A stretch of DNA of 42,318 bases from Mycobacterium sp. 1100029.7. Lineage in GTDB: Bacteria; Actinomycetota; Actinomycetes; Mycobacteriales; Mycobacteriaceae. The DNA lies in NCBI RefSeq assembly GCF_001665235.1, contig NZ_LZSC01000040.1:1-42318 (forward strand). Direction: 5' to 3'. This document shows, one piece after another, positions 34,416 through 42,318 of the stretch (the stretch's first letter is position 1; each line of letters starts with the position of its first letter). Under the pieces are notes generated by a model, which was given only the letters and a program-made list of their open reading frames with translations, made no database searches and was not told the DNA's origin. The position numbers and the translations under genes are program-made.

Positions 34416-35962
34416 GGGGTATCAATCGTTTCGAGCTCAGGAGTTCGCAAGGACATCGGTTCCGACGATACGTATCTGTTCTCGGCGCGGAACAACTCCA
34501 CCTCGACCGAGTGCAGGTGTCCGTCGGTGGTAACGTCGACGGTGGCCGGACCTGTCTGGGTGATCAGGACATTCGCGGTGCCCCGGTAGGGCTCCCCCGG
34601 CCCGGCGACCGAGATCAGGGTGTTCGGTCGCGGCGCCGGCGACAGGGTGCCGTCGACGACGCTGACCGTGGTCCCAGACACCGGCTTGGGCTGATCGGTC
34701 ACGGCGATGTCAGGCATACGAACACTGGCCCACCGCTGGATGTTCCGCGTGTGCACCGTGACCCGCTCGCCGGCGCCCGCGAGCCGGATGATGAACCGCT
34801 TGGCCAGCGCGTCCTCGGCGGCGATGTGTACCCGGCTGAACTCTCCGGCATCGTCGAACGGCAGCAGCATCCGGTTGCCGCCAGCAACCTTGCCGAGTAG
34901 CACACCCGACGGCCCGATCGGAACGACCAGCGGGCCGTGCAGGGTTCCGCGGCGAATGCCCCGCAGCGGCGGCAGCGGACCGCACAGGTTGGCGGCAACG
35001 GCCTGCGCCTGCTCGCCTCGCAGCGTGCGCAATCGCATGCTCAACGACGCCGTGGGTGGTTGGGCGGTGCGCACCGTCACGGTGGCCGTGGCGCTGACTG
35101 GCCCTGTCTTGGAGCCGAAAAGCGTGACGTTCTGCACAATTCCGTCGACGCGCGCCGACCATGCTTCGGCCAGAGTTTCGGTGGTGATGTCGCCGGGCCG
35201 ATACCAATAGGTCGTCAACCAGCCGCCGTCGCCGCGCACCGACCGCCAGCGCCGGTTTGACACGTCGAGCGCCGACCGGCCCAGGCGGCGCTCCATCTCG
35301 ACGATGTCGGTGGCCGTCGCGACCTTGGCCCGAATGCCGTGCTGGCGCATCGCCGCGCTGATGCGCTGGGCGGCCGCGAGCGTTGCCGTACCGACCGACG
35401 TTCGCGCGCGCAATGCGTCGACATTGTCCAGAACGGAAATCCTTACGATGAGCCAGGTTTCCCGCTGACCGGCGTAGGGGGGCGTACCGATCAGCGTGTC
35501 GTACAACCGGGGATAGTCGCCGGTGCTACGTCGGCGCGCTCCCGCCGTGACGACGCTGAGCGAACCGACGGTGAGGCCCAGGCTTTGCTGCAGCAGTGGC
35601 ATCAGCTCGGTGATGTCGAAGGCATTGTCGGTGTACGTCGCGGTCGAGCCGGTGAAAAGTGTTGGTGTGTGGGCTTTTCCGAGCAGTTGCACCGCGGCAA
35701 CCGCGACGCCGTCCTGGTAGCGGATACCGCCGCCGGCACGGTCGTTGGCCACCGTCAGCGGTTCGCTCCAGGCGATCGGCCGACGGCGACGGCGCCACAA
35801 GATCAGCCACGACCACAGCTGCTGGCCGCGCCACCGGATCACGCCGGCGGCGAGTCCGAGTACCACCCCCACCGCCGCGCCGGGATATCCGCCGACGGCC
35901 CAGCCGACGACGCCGGCGATAAAGATGGCGACGATGATCGTCAGCCTGGTCGCGGCCGTCAT
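34412..35962 (-). CDS. eccE2: EccE2, ESX-2 membrane complex component
   Basis: 516 aa (about 537 in M. tuberculosis). I chose the ATG at 35962 because it overlaps the mycP2 stop as ATGA and gives an MTAATRLTII start; the frame is open further upstream, but that sequence is the shadow of mycP2. Two N-terminal transmembrane helices lie at about 7-23 and 28-42, followed by the EccE cytosolic domain (LLQQSLGLTVGSLSVVTAGA, then YWYRPGDITTETLAEAW). It is part of the peripheral membrane ring of ESX-2. Confidence 0.93.
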   Translation of the reverse strand: MTAATRLTIIVAIFIAGVVGWAVGGYPGAAVGVVLGLAAGVIRWRGQQLWSWLILWRRRRRPIAWSEPLTVANDRAGGGIRYQDGVAVAAVQLLGKAHTPTLFTGSTATYTDNAFDITELMPLLQQSLGLTVGSLSVVTAGARRRSTGDYPRLYDTLIGTPPYAGQRETWLIVRISVLDNVDALRARTSVGTATLAAAQRISAAMRQHGIRAKVATATDIVEMERRLGRSALDVSNRRWRSVRGDGGWLTTYWYRPGDITTETLAEAWSARVDGIVQNVTLFGSKTGPVSATATVTVRTAQPPTASLSMRLRTLRGEQAQAVAANLCGPLPPLRGIRRGTLHGPLVVPIGPSGVLLGKVAGGNRMLLPFDDAGEFSRVHIAAEDALAKRFIIRLAGAGERVTVHTRNIQRWASVRMPDIAVTDQPKPVSGTTVSVVDGTLSPAPRPNTLISVAGPGEPYRGTANVLITQTGPATVDVTTDGHLHSVEVELFRAENRYVSSEPMSLRTPELETIDTP

Positions 35963-37041
35963 CGCTCGCGCCGCGCTCGGACGATCAGCGAGACCACCGC
36001 GACGGCGGCCAGCACCACACCCGCGAAGACCACCGCCACGTTGCGGGCGCGGTGATCCGGTGGTGGCGGCGGCGGCGCGGGATGCACCACCCGGCTGGCG
36101 GCCGCCGGTGGAAGCCGGTCTCCCGCAGGCACATCGAAGGTCAGCGCCGCGACCGGGTCGACGACGCCGTAGCCCACCTGGTTGTCGACGCCACGCGGCG
36201 GATTGTGCGCCGTCTGCAGAATCCGGTTGATGATCTGATGCGCGGACAGCGCCGGGTATTTGGCGCGCACCAGCGCGGCGACCCCGCTGACATAGGCCGC
36301 GGAAAAGCTGGTTCCCCAGAACGGCATGTTCTTCTCGCCCGGGTGGATCGGTGGGTAGGCATTGGTGGGCCCGCCGTTTTCCGGAGACAGTCCGATGATC
36401 CCGACACCCGGTGCGGCCGCCGACACCCACGGACCGGCCAGGCTCTTGTTGATCGGGGATCCGGTGTTGTCCACCGCGCCCACCGACAGCACGTAGTCGG
36501 AGAACCAGGATGGCGACGACACCGTCTTGACTTGATGCCAATCGCGCGGATCGGCGGCGTTGAGCGGATCGAAGGTCGGGTTCTGCGCGCAGCCCTCCTC
36601 GTTGTCATTGCCTGCCGCGGCGACGATGACGGCGTCCTTGACGGTGGCGGCATACCAGACGGCGGCACCGATGGCGGTTTGGTCCAGCGGATCAGCAGCC
36701 GAAACACACGCCGTCACACTGATATTGATGACCTTGGCGCCGATGTTCGCAGCGTGCACGATGGCGCTGGCCAGCGTCGCAATGGTGCCCGCTTTCTTCC
36801 GGCCCTCCATGTCACCGCCGCCGGGATTCACCGGCTCGAAGGCGCGCGAGGACTGGCGGATCGAGATGATCGTCGCGTGCGGCGCAACGCCGGCGACACC
36901 GTCGGGAGCACCCGGCGGTAGCGGCGGCACCTCGGGATCGTCGGGCTGGCCGGGAACCGGATCCCCCGGACCGTTCGACGGTGCGTCGGGCGGCGGCGGC
37001 GGTGGGGGCGGCGCTGCGGGCACGGTCTGGGTGATCGTCAC
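35959..37041 (-). pseudogene. mycP2: MycP2 mycosin, C-terminal fragment (frameshifted)
   Basis: 360 aa from a possible GTG at 37041. It carries the second half of a mycosin: GVAGVAPHATIISIRQSSRA, the oxyanion Asn (N145 in AAAGNDNEEG), the catalytic Ser (S245 in WGTSFSAAYVSG) and a C-terminal transmembrane helix with a basic tail. Catalytic Asp and His are in the adjoining - strand frame at 37038-37625. VTITQT, right at the fragment start, is internal to intact M. tuberculosis MycP2, so this is the continuation of the same gene in the -1 frame. The fragment has no signal peptide, so on its own it would not be exported correctly. Confidence 0.85.
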
Positions 37042-37625
37042 CGGCGAGGGCGGTTGCCGGTGGTTGCGGGTGGCGGCGGCGGCCCGCCGGGAGGCGGCGC
37101 GCCGGCGTCGGTCGGCGGTGGGCCCGCCGGGGGCGGGAAGGCCGGCGCGGCCGGCATCGGTGCGGGCATCGGAATACCTTGCGGCGCAGCACCGATCAGC
37201 GAGGCCACCACGGTGCCGTGCGCGTCGCAGTCGCTCAGCCCGTCACCGCCCATGATGTAGTCGCCACCCGCAACCACCGGCAACCGCCGGTTGGGATTGA
37301 CACCGGTGTCGATGACCGCCACCGGGACCCCGTTGCCGGTGGAGTACTGCCAGGCCTTGCTGACGTTGAGCATCGTGAATCCGGGAGCGGGCAGTGCCAC
37401 GTTGGGATCGGCGACCGTGATGGTGCGCGCGCACGCGAAGCTTTGTCGCATGGGCTGCTCGGCGGCCGGCTTGCCGTCGGCGGGTACCCGGCCCGGGTCG
37501 ACGACCGGCGGCGGAATCGCTTGCGCGGCAGGAAGGCCCGCGATCAACACGACGAGCAAGCTCGTCAGCGCCATGGCAGCGGCCCGCCGAGTCAACACGC
37601 GAGCGGTGAGCGCCAGCTGGGTCAT
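37038..37625 (-). pseudogene. mycP2: MycP2 mycosin, N-terminal fragment (frameshifted)
   Basis: 195 aa. Signal peptide at about 1-37 (ending AAQA). Catalytic D106 (VIDTGVN) and H136 (SDCDAHGT) are present. A Pro/Ala-rich linker ends at GNRPRR and a TGA at 37038-37040. The rest of the protease continues in the -1 frame, with a GTG overlapping this stop as GTGA. A one-base loss in the GC-rich proline linker, real or an assembly error, would explain it. The ATG at 37625 overlaps the eccD2 stop (ATGA). Confidence 0.87.
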
Positions 37626-39115
37626 GACATGCGCACCCAGGTGAACAATCCGCCGATCCACGCGGCCAACGGCAGGGCCGCGATGATCGCCGCTATCTCG
37701 ACCCATTCGGCAATCATCCGCACCAGCGGAGTGAACCTGGTGATCGGAACCAGCAGCGCCGCCAACAAACCCGCACCACCGAAAGCGGCCAGTATCAGCG
37801 CCCCCCACAGCACCGGGTAGCTCGACGAAGTCGGCGCGTGCACAACGTATTTGGCTACTCCGACGCACAGCGCCGCGGCCGCGCCACACACCAGCGCGAT
37901 CGCCTGGCGCTTGTCGGCGAACGCGCGTCCGCGACTGATGAAGATCACCACGAACAGGCCGGCGAGCACCGCGGCGGCCGTGCTGCGGTCATGGCCGGGC
38001 ATCAATGTCGCCCACACGGCGACCGGCAATGTCAGTCCGGCGCCCACGCAGATCCCGGTCAGGACGTTGTTGGCGTGCACCGCCGCCTGCGCGATCTGGG
38101 CGCCACGCGGCGTGGTGTCCGGGCTTGCTTCCTCGTCGGTGCCCTCCTCGACCGGCGACACCGCGTCGGCCGGCAACCCGGCGCTGCGCCGGAACAGGTC
38201 TCGGCCGGTGATCGACCCGAAGTACGGCGGTCGGATCCGGGCCACCCACAGCGAAATGGTCGGGGCCATCGTCAACAGCAGCAGCAGGGCGACCAACGCG
38301 CACATGCCCAGCCATTGCGCGGGCACCGGCCACCACATTCGGGCCGCGGCGGCCAGGCCGCCCAGGCCGAGCACGGTCACCGCGGTCGCCGCAACGTTCG
38401 CGTGACGCCCTGTCGCAGAGGCGATTCCGCACGTCAGGACCGCGCCGGCCAGTGCCGCGATGAAGGCGTGAGCGGCACCGACGCGCCCCGGGGCCCCGCA
38501 GGCCACGCTCGCCGTCAGCAACGGCACGGCGATCCAGCCCAGCCCGTCGATCATGTCGCGACGCGCCGGCCACCAGCGCCATACGGTCAGCGCGCCCCCG
38601 GCGATCAGCAGACCGGCCACCCCCGTGACGATGGCCGGCATCAGTGCGTCGGTCGACAAACGTTGGCGCACAGCCACACTCAACAGAGTTAGCGAGACCA
38701 TCGCCAGAATGACCAGCGAGATCCGCGCGGCGGTCTGCAGCGTGACCGGCTCGAACAGCGCCTTCCCGACCCGGGCCAGGCCAGTGGACAGCGACTCGTA
38801 CTGCGGTTCGAACGACTCGCCTACGACCGCCGGAACCAGGGTCAAGGTGGCGCCGTCCTCGACCCCGAGTTCGTCGAACGTCTTGGTGACGTCCAGGCGA
38901 ACCCCGTTGGCCTTGTGCAGTTCGTATCCGATGCCGGGCTCGAGTCCGCTGAAGCCGCGGCGCTTGAGTTCCTCGTTGAGTAGCTCCACGACGTTGTCGA
39001 TGAACGCCTCGATCGGCACCGAGGCCGGGTAGACCTGCGAAACCAGGTGCTCTCCACATACGACTGCGACCGCGCAACGGGCTGGGAACGAGACCTTACC
39101 CACGAACGCCGTCAT
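37622..39115 (-). CDS. eccD2: EccD2, multi-pass membrane channel component of ESX-2
   Basis: 497 aa (509 in M. tuberculosis). An N-terminal ubiquitin-like domain (about 10-95; ARCAVAVVCGEHLVSQVYPA, then GYELHKANGVRLDVTKTFDE) is followed by about 11 transmembrane helices. A charged loop (SPVEEGTDEEASPDTTPRG) interrupts the middle. It is the ESX-2 paralogue of EccD1. The ATG directly follows the stop of the MinD-like gene (TAAATG). Confidence 0.95.
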   Translation of the reverse strand: MTAFVGKVSFPARCAVAVVCGEHLVSQVYPASVPIEAFIDNVVELLNEELKRRGFSGLEPGIGYELHKANGVRLDVTKTFDELGVEDGATLTLVPAVVGESFEPQYESLSTGLARVGKALFEPVTLQTAARISLVILAMVSLTLLSVAVRQRLSTDALMPAIVTGVAGLLIAGGALTVWRWWPARRDMIDGLGWIAVPLLTASVACGAPGRVGAAHAFIAALAGAVLTCGIASATGRHANVAATAVTVLGLGGLAAAARMWWPVPAQWLGMCALVALLLLLTMAPTISLWVARIRPPYFGSITGRDLFRRSAGLPADAVSPVEEGTDEEASPDTTPRGAQIAQAAVHANNVLTGICVGAGLTLPVAVWATLMPGHDRSTAAAVLAGLFVVIFISRGRAFADKRQAIALVCGAAAALCVGVAKYVVHAPTSSSYPVLWGALILAAFGGAGLLAALLVPITRFTPLVRMIAEWVEIAAIIAALPLAAWIGGLFTWVRMS

Positions 39116-40144
39116 TTAGCGTGGCCTGTCAGCATCTGGAATGTATTTGTCCGCCAATGCCGCGGTGATTTCGAATATGCGCAAGCGGGTCTTTTTCTTG
39201 AGCTCGTGCTGCGTGTCGATTATCCCGCCCTTGGCGAGGAAAGGGTCATACGGCATGAACTCGACCGTCGCACCGGATTGCGCGAAACGCTCGGTCAGAT
39301 AAGTGCGGGCCTCGGAATCGTACTTATCGCGGCTGTCGTTCAGGATGACCATGCTGCGCGACACCAGCTCGTGGTAACCCATCGAGCGCAGCAAGTCGAT
39401 CGCGCGGGTCACCGGCAGCGAGGTGTCAGCCGTCATACCGGAGACGAACACCAGTGTGTCGCACGCGTCGAGCACCGCCTTCATCACCGGGTGTTCCAGG
39501 TCGTCCGACGTGTCCACCACGATCACGGTGTGGGTGCGGCGCAGCCGTGACAGCACGCCGGAGAACATCGAGGCGACCAGCGGGCGCGGCTGATCCGATG
39601 CGCGGTTGCCGGACAGCACGTCAAGGCCAATGCTGTTCTGTCCCAGATGTTCTCGGATATCGGCGTAGCCCTGGACGTCGGTGTCGTTGAGGACCGCGGC
39701 GTAGTCGCCCGGCGGTGACTCGTCGATGCGTCCGGCGAGTGTTCCAAACCCCGGCGCGGCGTCGATCGCGACCACGTTCTCGGGCCGGCACTCCCGGAAG
39801 ACGGCGCCGATGCAGGCGGTCATCGTGGTCTTCCCGACGCCGCCTTTGCCCGAGACCACTCCGATCACGTACTGCTTCCGGATGTGCCGGCGGATGCGCT
39901 CCTGCAATTCCCGGTAATGTCTTTCGGCCGGGGATTCGCCGAAGTTAATGGCGTGGAATGTCGCCTGATAAAGAAACTTACGCCAACCACTCCCCGGCGG
40001 AATTTTGCGGGGAGCGACCATATCGGAAATACGTAAGGTTCCGGAAACTGAGTCTTGATTTTGGTAGCGCGCGGCGGGTGCATCTCGCCGAGTCGGTCCG
40101 CCCTGTTCCGGAGAATTGGATGAGCCCGTCCACGGATTTGTCAC
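39116..40144 (-). CDS. MinD-like ATPase of ESX-2 (Rv3888c-like)
   Basis: 342 aa from the GTG at 40144. The frame stays open to an ATG at 40207 (363 aa), which would overlap the espG2 stop by 28 bp; neither start has a clear ribosome binding site. A short polar leader is followed by FHAINFGESPAERHYRELQE and the ATPase domain with SGKGGVGKTT, AIDAAPGFGTLAGRID and IVVDTSDD. It lacks the long proline-rich leader of EspI but shares the core domain, and is the ESX-2 paralogue of EspI and of the ATPase at the start of the window. A regulatory or positioning ATPase role is inferred. Confidence 0.88.
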   Translation of the reverse strand: MTNPWTGSSNSPEQGGPTRRDAPAARYQNQDSVSGTLRISDMVAPRKIPPGSGWRKFLYQATFHAINFGESPAERHYRELQERIRRHIRKQYVIGVVSGKGGVGKTTMTACIGAVFRECRPENVVAIDAAPGFGTLAGRIDESPPGDYAAVLNDTDVQGYADIREHLGQNSIGLDVLSGNRASDQPRPLVASMFSGVLSRLRRTHTVIVVDTSDDLEHPVMKAVLDACDTLVFVSGMTADTSLPVTRAIDLLRSMGYHELVSRSMVILNDSRDKYDSEARTYLTERFAQSGATVEFMPYDPFLAKGGIIDTQHELKKKTRLRIFEITAALADKYIPDADRPR

Positions 40145-40179
40145 GATGCCGATGCTATCATTTTCGCTCTGCCTTTCGA

Positions 40180-41013
40180 CTACACGACTTTTCGGTACGA
40201 AAACCATTCTTGGTCAGCGGGCAGCCGCCGGACCATATGGCTGATCGCCGACCCGATGTTGTTCTTGGTCCCCGGGGCAATGATCATCCACTGTTTGCCC
40301 GCCGAAGGAACATGCTCGGCAACCAGTCGCCCCTCCGGCGTATCGATGATCGTCACCGCACCCTGGTCGATATGGGTGCGGGTGGGACGGCCGGTGTCCA
40401 CCCCGGACTGCATCGCGACAATCGAGGCCTGAGCGGATCGGTCGGGATCGGTGGCCAGTTTGAGCATGTGCACCTGGTCGGCTTCCAGCCCCTGGTTACC
40501 AAGGAATTCGTGCAGCGAACGCTGATCGGTAGCGGCGGTCCGCATGGCGTCGACATCCAGTGTGACGGGCCGCAGCGACGCCGGATCGCCTGCGCCACAT
40601 AGGCGTTCGATCTGGGCGTTGAGCGCCTCGTTCGCCGTCCCCTCGTTGTTCGCGATGCCGGCCCCGCTGATGCGGACCAGGTCTCCCGAGCGCTCGATGG
40701 CGACCCACCAGTGCGCGAACCGGGCGAGCAGCGCTCGCGTCGGCTCGCTGTTGTCGGGCAGCCGGAAGTGGATCATCAGCCCGACGTCGCGGCGTGACAG
40801 CACCGTCAGCCACTCGACGATCGTGCCGTCGACGGAATCCGTCTCGTCGATAGCCCCGGCGGCCCGCAGTTCGGCCGTCACGGGATGATCCAGCGCCTGG
40901 TGCTTGGGCTCGACACTGGGCAGGTGGGGTCGCAGGCCCATTTCGGGCGCCAGGACCTCGATGCCGGTCAGTACCTGCAGGACCCACAGGCCGTCTAGCG
41001 AGGTGGTCAACAC
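40180..41013 (-). CDS. espG2: EspG2, ESX-2 chaperone
   Basis: 277 aa (276 in M. tuberculosis) from a GTG, with AAGGGA about 6 nt upstream. It has the EspG signature (DGLWVLQVLTGIEVLAPEMG) and VAIERSGDLVRISG. It would normally bind ESX-2 PE/PPE clients, but the PE36/PPE69 pair found next to esxD in M. tuberculosis is not present here. A large stem-loop separates it from esxC. Confidence 0.93.
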   Translation of the reverse strand: MLTTSLDGLWVLQVLTGIEVLAPEMGLRPHLPSVEPKHQALDHPVTAELRAAGAIDETDSVDGTIVEWLTVLSRRDVGLMIHFRLPDNSEPTRALLARFAHWWVAIERSGDLVRISGAGIANNEGTANEALNAQIERLCGAGDPASLRPVTLDVDAMRTAATDQRSLHEFLGNQGLEADQVHMLKLATDPDRSAQASIVAMQSGVDTGRPTRTHIDQGAVTIIDTPEGRLVAEHVPSAGKQWMIIAPGTKNNIGSAISHMVRRLPADQEWFSYRKVV

Positions 41014-41034
41014 GGTCTTCCCTTAGAGCCAAGA

Positions 41035-41062
41035 GCGGGGCGCACGCTCAGGTGCGCCCCGC
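41035..41062 (-). terminator. 11-bp perfect stem-loop between esxC and espG2
   Basis: GCGGGGCGCAC (41035-41045) pairs perfectly with GTGCGCCCCGC (41052-41062) around a 6-nt loop. It lies 11 bp after the esxC stop and 22 bp before the espG2 start, on the transcript of both. There is no T-run, so partial termination or protection of the esxDC mRNA 3' end is more likely than a full stop. Confidence 0.65.
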
Positions 41063-41072
41063 CAAGCTGGGA

Positions 41073-41369
41073 CTACGCAGAATGGAAGAGGGCACCCATC
41101 GACTGGTCCGCGACGATCGCGGCGTCGTGCACGTTGCCCACGGTGTGCCCGTGCAGGCTGACGGTCTGGATCATGTCCTGCAACCCGTGCAGCATCTGCT
41201 GTTGCGCATCGAAAAAGGACGTCGCGCCATGGCCCTGGAAGAATTCGGCCAGCGACTGGGTGATGTGTAGAACATCGTCGTGGATTTCCATCAGCTGCGC
41301 CGCCTGTGTCGCGATGTCACCGGTGAGGCCGCTGACGGCAGCGTGGTTGTAAACGATGTGGTCTGACAT
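41073..41369 (-). CDS. esxC: EsxC, ESX-2 WXG100-family protein
   Basis: 98 aa (95 in M. tuberculosis). Helical hairpin opening MSDHIVYNHAAVSGL. The WXG turn is replaced by F44-Q-G46 in EFFQGHGATSFFDAQQQML, as in M. tuberculosis EsxC. It ends ADQSMGALFHSA. It forms the ESX-2 substrate pair with EsxD, encoded 52 bp upstream. GAGGAAACG precedes the ATG. Confidence 0.94.
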   Translation of the reverse strand: MSDHIVYNHAAVSGLTGDIATQAAQLMEIHDDVLHITQSLAEFFQGHGATSFFDAQQQMLHGLQDMIQTVSLHGHTVGNVHDAAIVADQSMGALFHSA

Positions 41370-41421
41370 GTTCGTTTCCTCAATTCAAAAGTTTGTGGGA
41401 TGAATTTGGTCGCGGGCCGAC

Positions 41422-41748
41422 CTAGGTCGACTGCACACCGCCGCCGAACACGCCATTGAGGCTGTGGGCCGAATCCGCTTCGTGGTGCTCCATCAGCGAC
41501 GCCGCCTGACCCAGGCCGTGGGCCAGCCTGTTGCCACCGGTCATGATCTGCTGCAGGTCATGCTGGATCTGGCCGGCGGTGTTCAGTGACGTCGACCCGG
41601 CTTGGCCGGCCCAACCGGTGGCGCTGACGATGTTCTCGTGGCCACTCAGATACTGGTTGGCGATTGCGGCCGCTTCTTCGAGTCTGGATTCGATCCGCTG
41701 CTTGGAACTGCGCAGCAGTTCCGGTGTGACAACAGTTGTCCCCGCCAT
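41422..41748 (-). CDS. esxD: EsxD, ESX-2 WXG100-family protein
   Basis: 108 aa (107 in M. tuberculosis). Helix-turn-helix with W46-A-G48. The C-terminal helix HHEADSAHSLNGVFGG matches the EsxD HEADS motif. It is the partner of EsxC. GAGGGAG lies about 6 nt before the ATG. No PPE69/PE36 genes precede it, unlike in M. tuberculosis; a repeat-protein gene does. Confidence 0.94.
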   Translation of the reverse strand: MAGTTVVTPELLRSSKQRIESRLEEAAAIANQYLSGHENIVSATGWAGQAGSTSLNTAGQIQHDLQQIMTGGNRLAHGLGQAASLMEHHEADSAHSLNGVFGGGVQST

Positions 41749-41797
41749 GTTTTTCTCCCTCGATTTCCGTAGGCTCCCCGACCTGGATATGGATAAG

Positions 41798-41825
41798 AGT
41801 GTAGACAGGGATCGGGGTCTGTCAC
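41798..41825 (-). promoter_or_regulatory. Possible promoter of esxD-esxC
   Basis: On the - strand GTGACA (41820-41825) and TACACT (41798-41803), spaced 16 bp, resemble -35 and -10 elements about 50 bp before the esxD ATG. The 142-bp gap suggests that the ESX-2 genes from esxD onward have their own promoter. Confidence 0.35.
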
Positions 41826-41890
41826 TTCAGTTGTTTTGCCTGCTGCACAGGCGATGATTTACCCATTCGCTGAAAGGACAAAACCCCTTG

Positions 41891-42318
41891 TCAAACGGGG
41901 CTGGCGCCGTCGGCAAACCCGTCACCGTCGGTATCGGATAACCGGACGTCCCATCGGCCGTCACCGTCGCTGTCCACATAGCCGGTGACGCCCGCCTCAT
42001 CGGCACACAGCACTCGGTCTGCCAGTCCGTTGCCGTCGGTGTCCACGAGTCGGTCGTCGGGGCCGCCCCGGCCGTCGAAATCGACCAATGGGCCGCCGTT
42101 GTGCTCGCTGCCGTCGAGCCCGTACCAGCGCAGTCCGCCGCCGCGGTCGACGGCGACGGCCCAGGTCCCGGAGCCGTCGTCGGTGAAGAAGGCCTCCGGG
42201 GTGCCGTCATTGTCGAGGTCGAGTACGGCGTGGTCGACAACGCCGTCGCCGTCGAGATCCGCCAGTGCGTCGTCGCGCAATCCGTCGTGGTCGAAGTCCA
42301 GCCCGATGGATTCCAGGC
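41891..42318 (-). CDS. Asp/Gly-rich calcium-repeat-like protein, DUF6802-like (5' partial)
   Basis: The frame is open to the window edge (LESIGLDFDHDGL continues upstream), so the start lies outside. The visible 141 residues are a series of DxDxDG-type units (DLDGDGVVD, DLDNDGTPE, DTDGNGLAD, DSDGDGRWD, DTDGDGFAD). They resemble dockerin or thrombospondin-type-3 calcium-binding loops and are mixed with beta-strand sequence (GTWAVAVDRGGGLRWYGLDG). Similar domains occur in actinobacterial secreted proteins. I do not recognise a defined function, and DUF6802 membership is from memory. It is read in the same direction as esxD, 142 bp upstream. Confidence 0.75.
   Translation of the reverse strand, partial: LESIGLDFDHDGLRDDALADLDGDGVVDHAVLDLDNDGTPEAFFTDDGSGTWAVAVDRGGGLRWYGLDGSEHNGGPLVDFDGRGGPDDRLVDTDGNGLADRVLCADEAGVTGYVDSDGDGRWDVRLSDTDGDGFADGASPV

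Noticed and set aside
35963..36541. Upstream extension of the eccE2 frame
   Set aside because: It overlaps mycP2 out of frame. The ATG at 35962 overlaps the mycP2 stop as ATGA and gives the EccE transmembrane start.
1..42318. CRISPR arrays, tRNA/rRNA genes, insertion sequences, attachment sites
   Set aside because: No spaced direct repeats, no tRNA-like cloverleaf or CCA end, no transposase motif and no terminal inverted repeats were seen. The enzyme cassette at 25953-29128 has no recognisable mobile-element boundaries.

Overview
This window is a mycobacterial chromosome segment carrying a complete ESX-1 (type VII secretion) locus followed directly by the 3' part of an ESX-2 locus. The organism is inferred to be a non-tuberculous Mycobacterium. 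The sequence is GC-rich with GTG and TTG starts. PPE68, EsxB, EsxA, EspI and the Ecc/MycP proteins are recognisably orthologous to their M. tuberculosis counterparts, but accessory genes differ in presence and order. No named species can be assigned from sequence alone.

Layout. 1-3441: the 3' end of a MinD-like ATPase gene (Rv3860-like), then a non-ESX block of a SigI-like ECF sigma factor, a divergent NmrA-like oxidoreductase and a deazaflavin-dependent nitroreductase-family protein. 3452-4958: whiB6 and divergent espM, the regulatory pair of ESX-1, with a good inverted repeat between them. 5173-21780 (+ strand): espE, espF, espG1, espH, eccA1, eccB1, eccCa1, eccCb1, ppe68, esxB, esxA, espI, eccD1, espJ. 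PE35 is missing between eccCb1 and ppe68. 21790-25586 (- strand): espK and espB. 25953-29128: a three-gene insertion of a glycosyltransferase, a GT9-DUF4254 fusion protein and a sulfotransferase. 29162-32423 (- strand): espL, eccE1, mycP1. 32565-41748 (- strand): the ESX-2 genes eccA2, eccE2, mycP2 (split by a frameshift), eccD2, a MinD-like ATPase, espG2, esxC, esxD. 41891-42318: the 3' end of a gene for an Asp/Gly-rich repeat protein.

How they work together. EccB1, EccCa1/Cb1, EccD1 and EccE1 form the inner-membrane secretion machine, with the MycP1 protease attached on the outer face. EccA1, EspG1, EspH, EspK and EspL are cytosolic chaperones or adaptors. EsxA/EsxB, PPE68, EspE, EspF, EspB, EspJ and EspK are substrates or co-dependent factors. 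EspM and WhiB6 adjust expression. The ESX-2 part looks incomplete: no PE36/PPE69/eccC2/eccB2 sit next to esxD, and mycP2 is in two frames.

The strongest candidate for something new is the glycosyltransferase/GT9-DUF4254/sulfotransferase cassette embedded between espB and espL. Its - strand part lies downstream of mycP1-eccE1-espL in the same orientation. This suggests, without proving, a glycan or sulfate modification linked to ESX-1.
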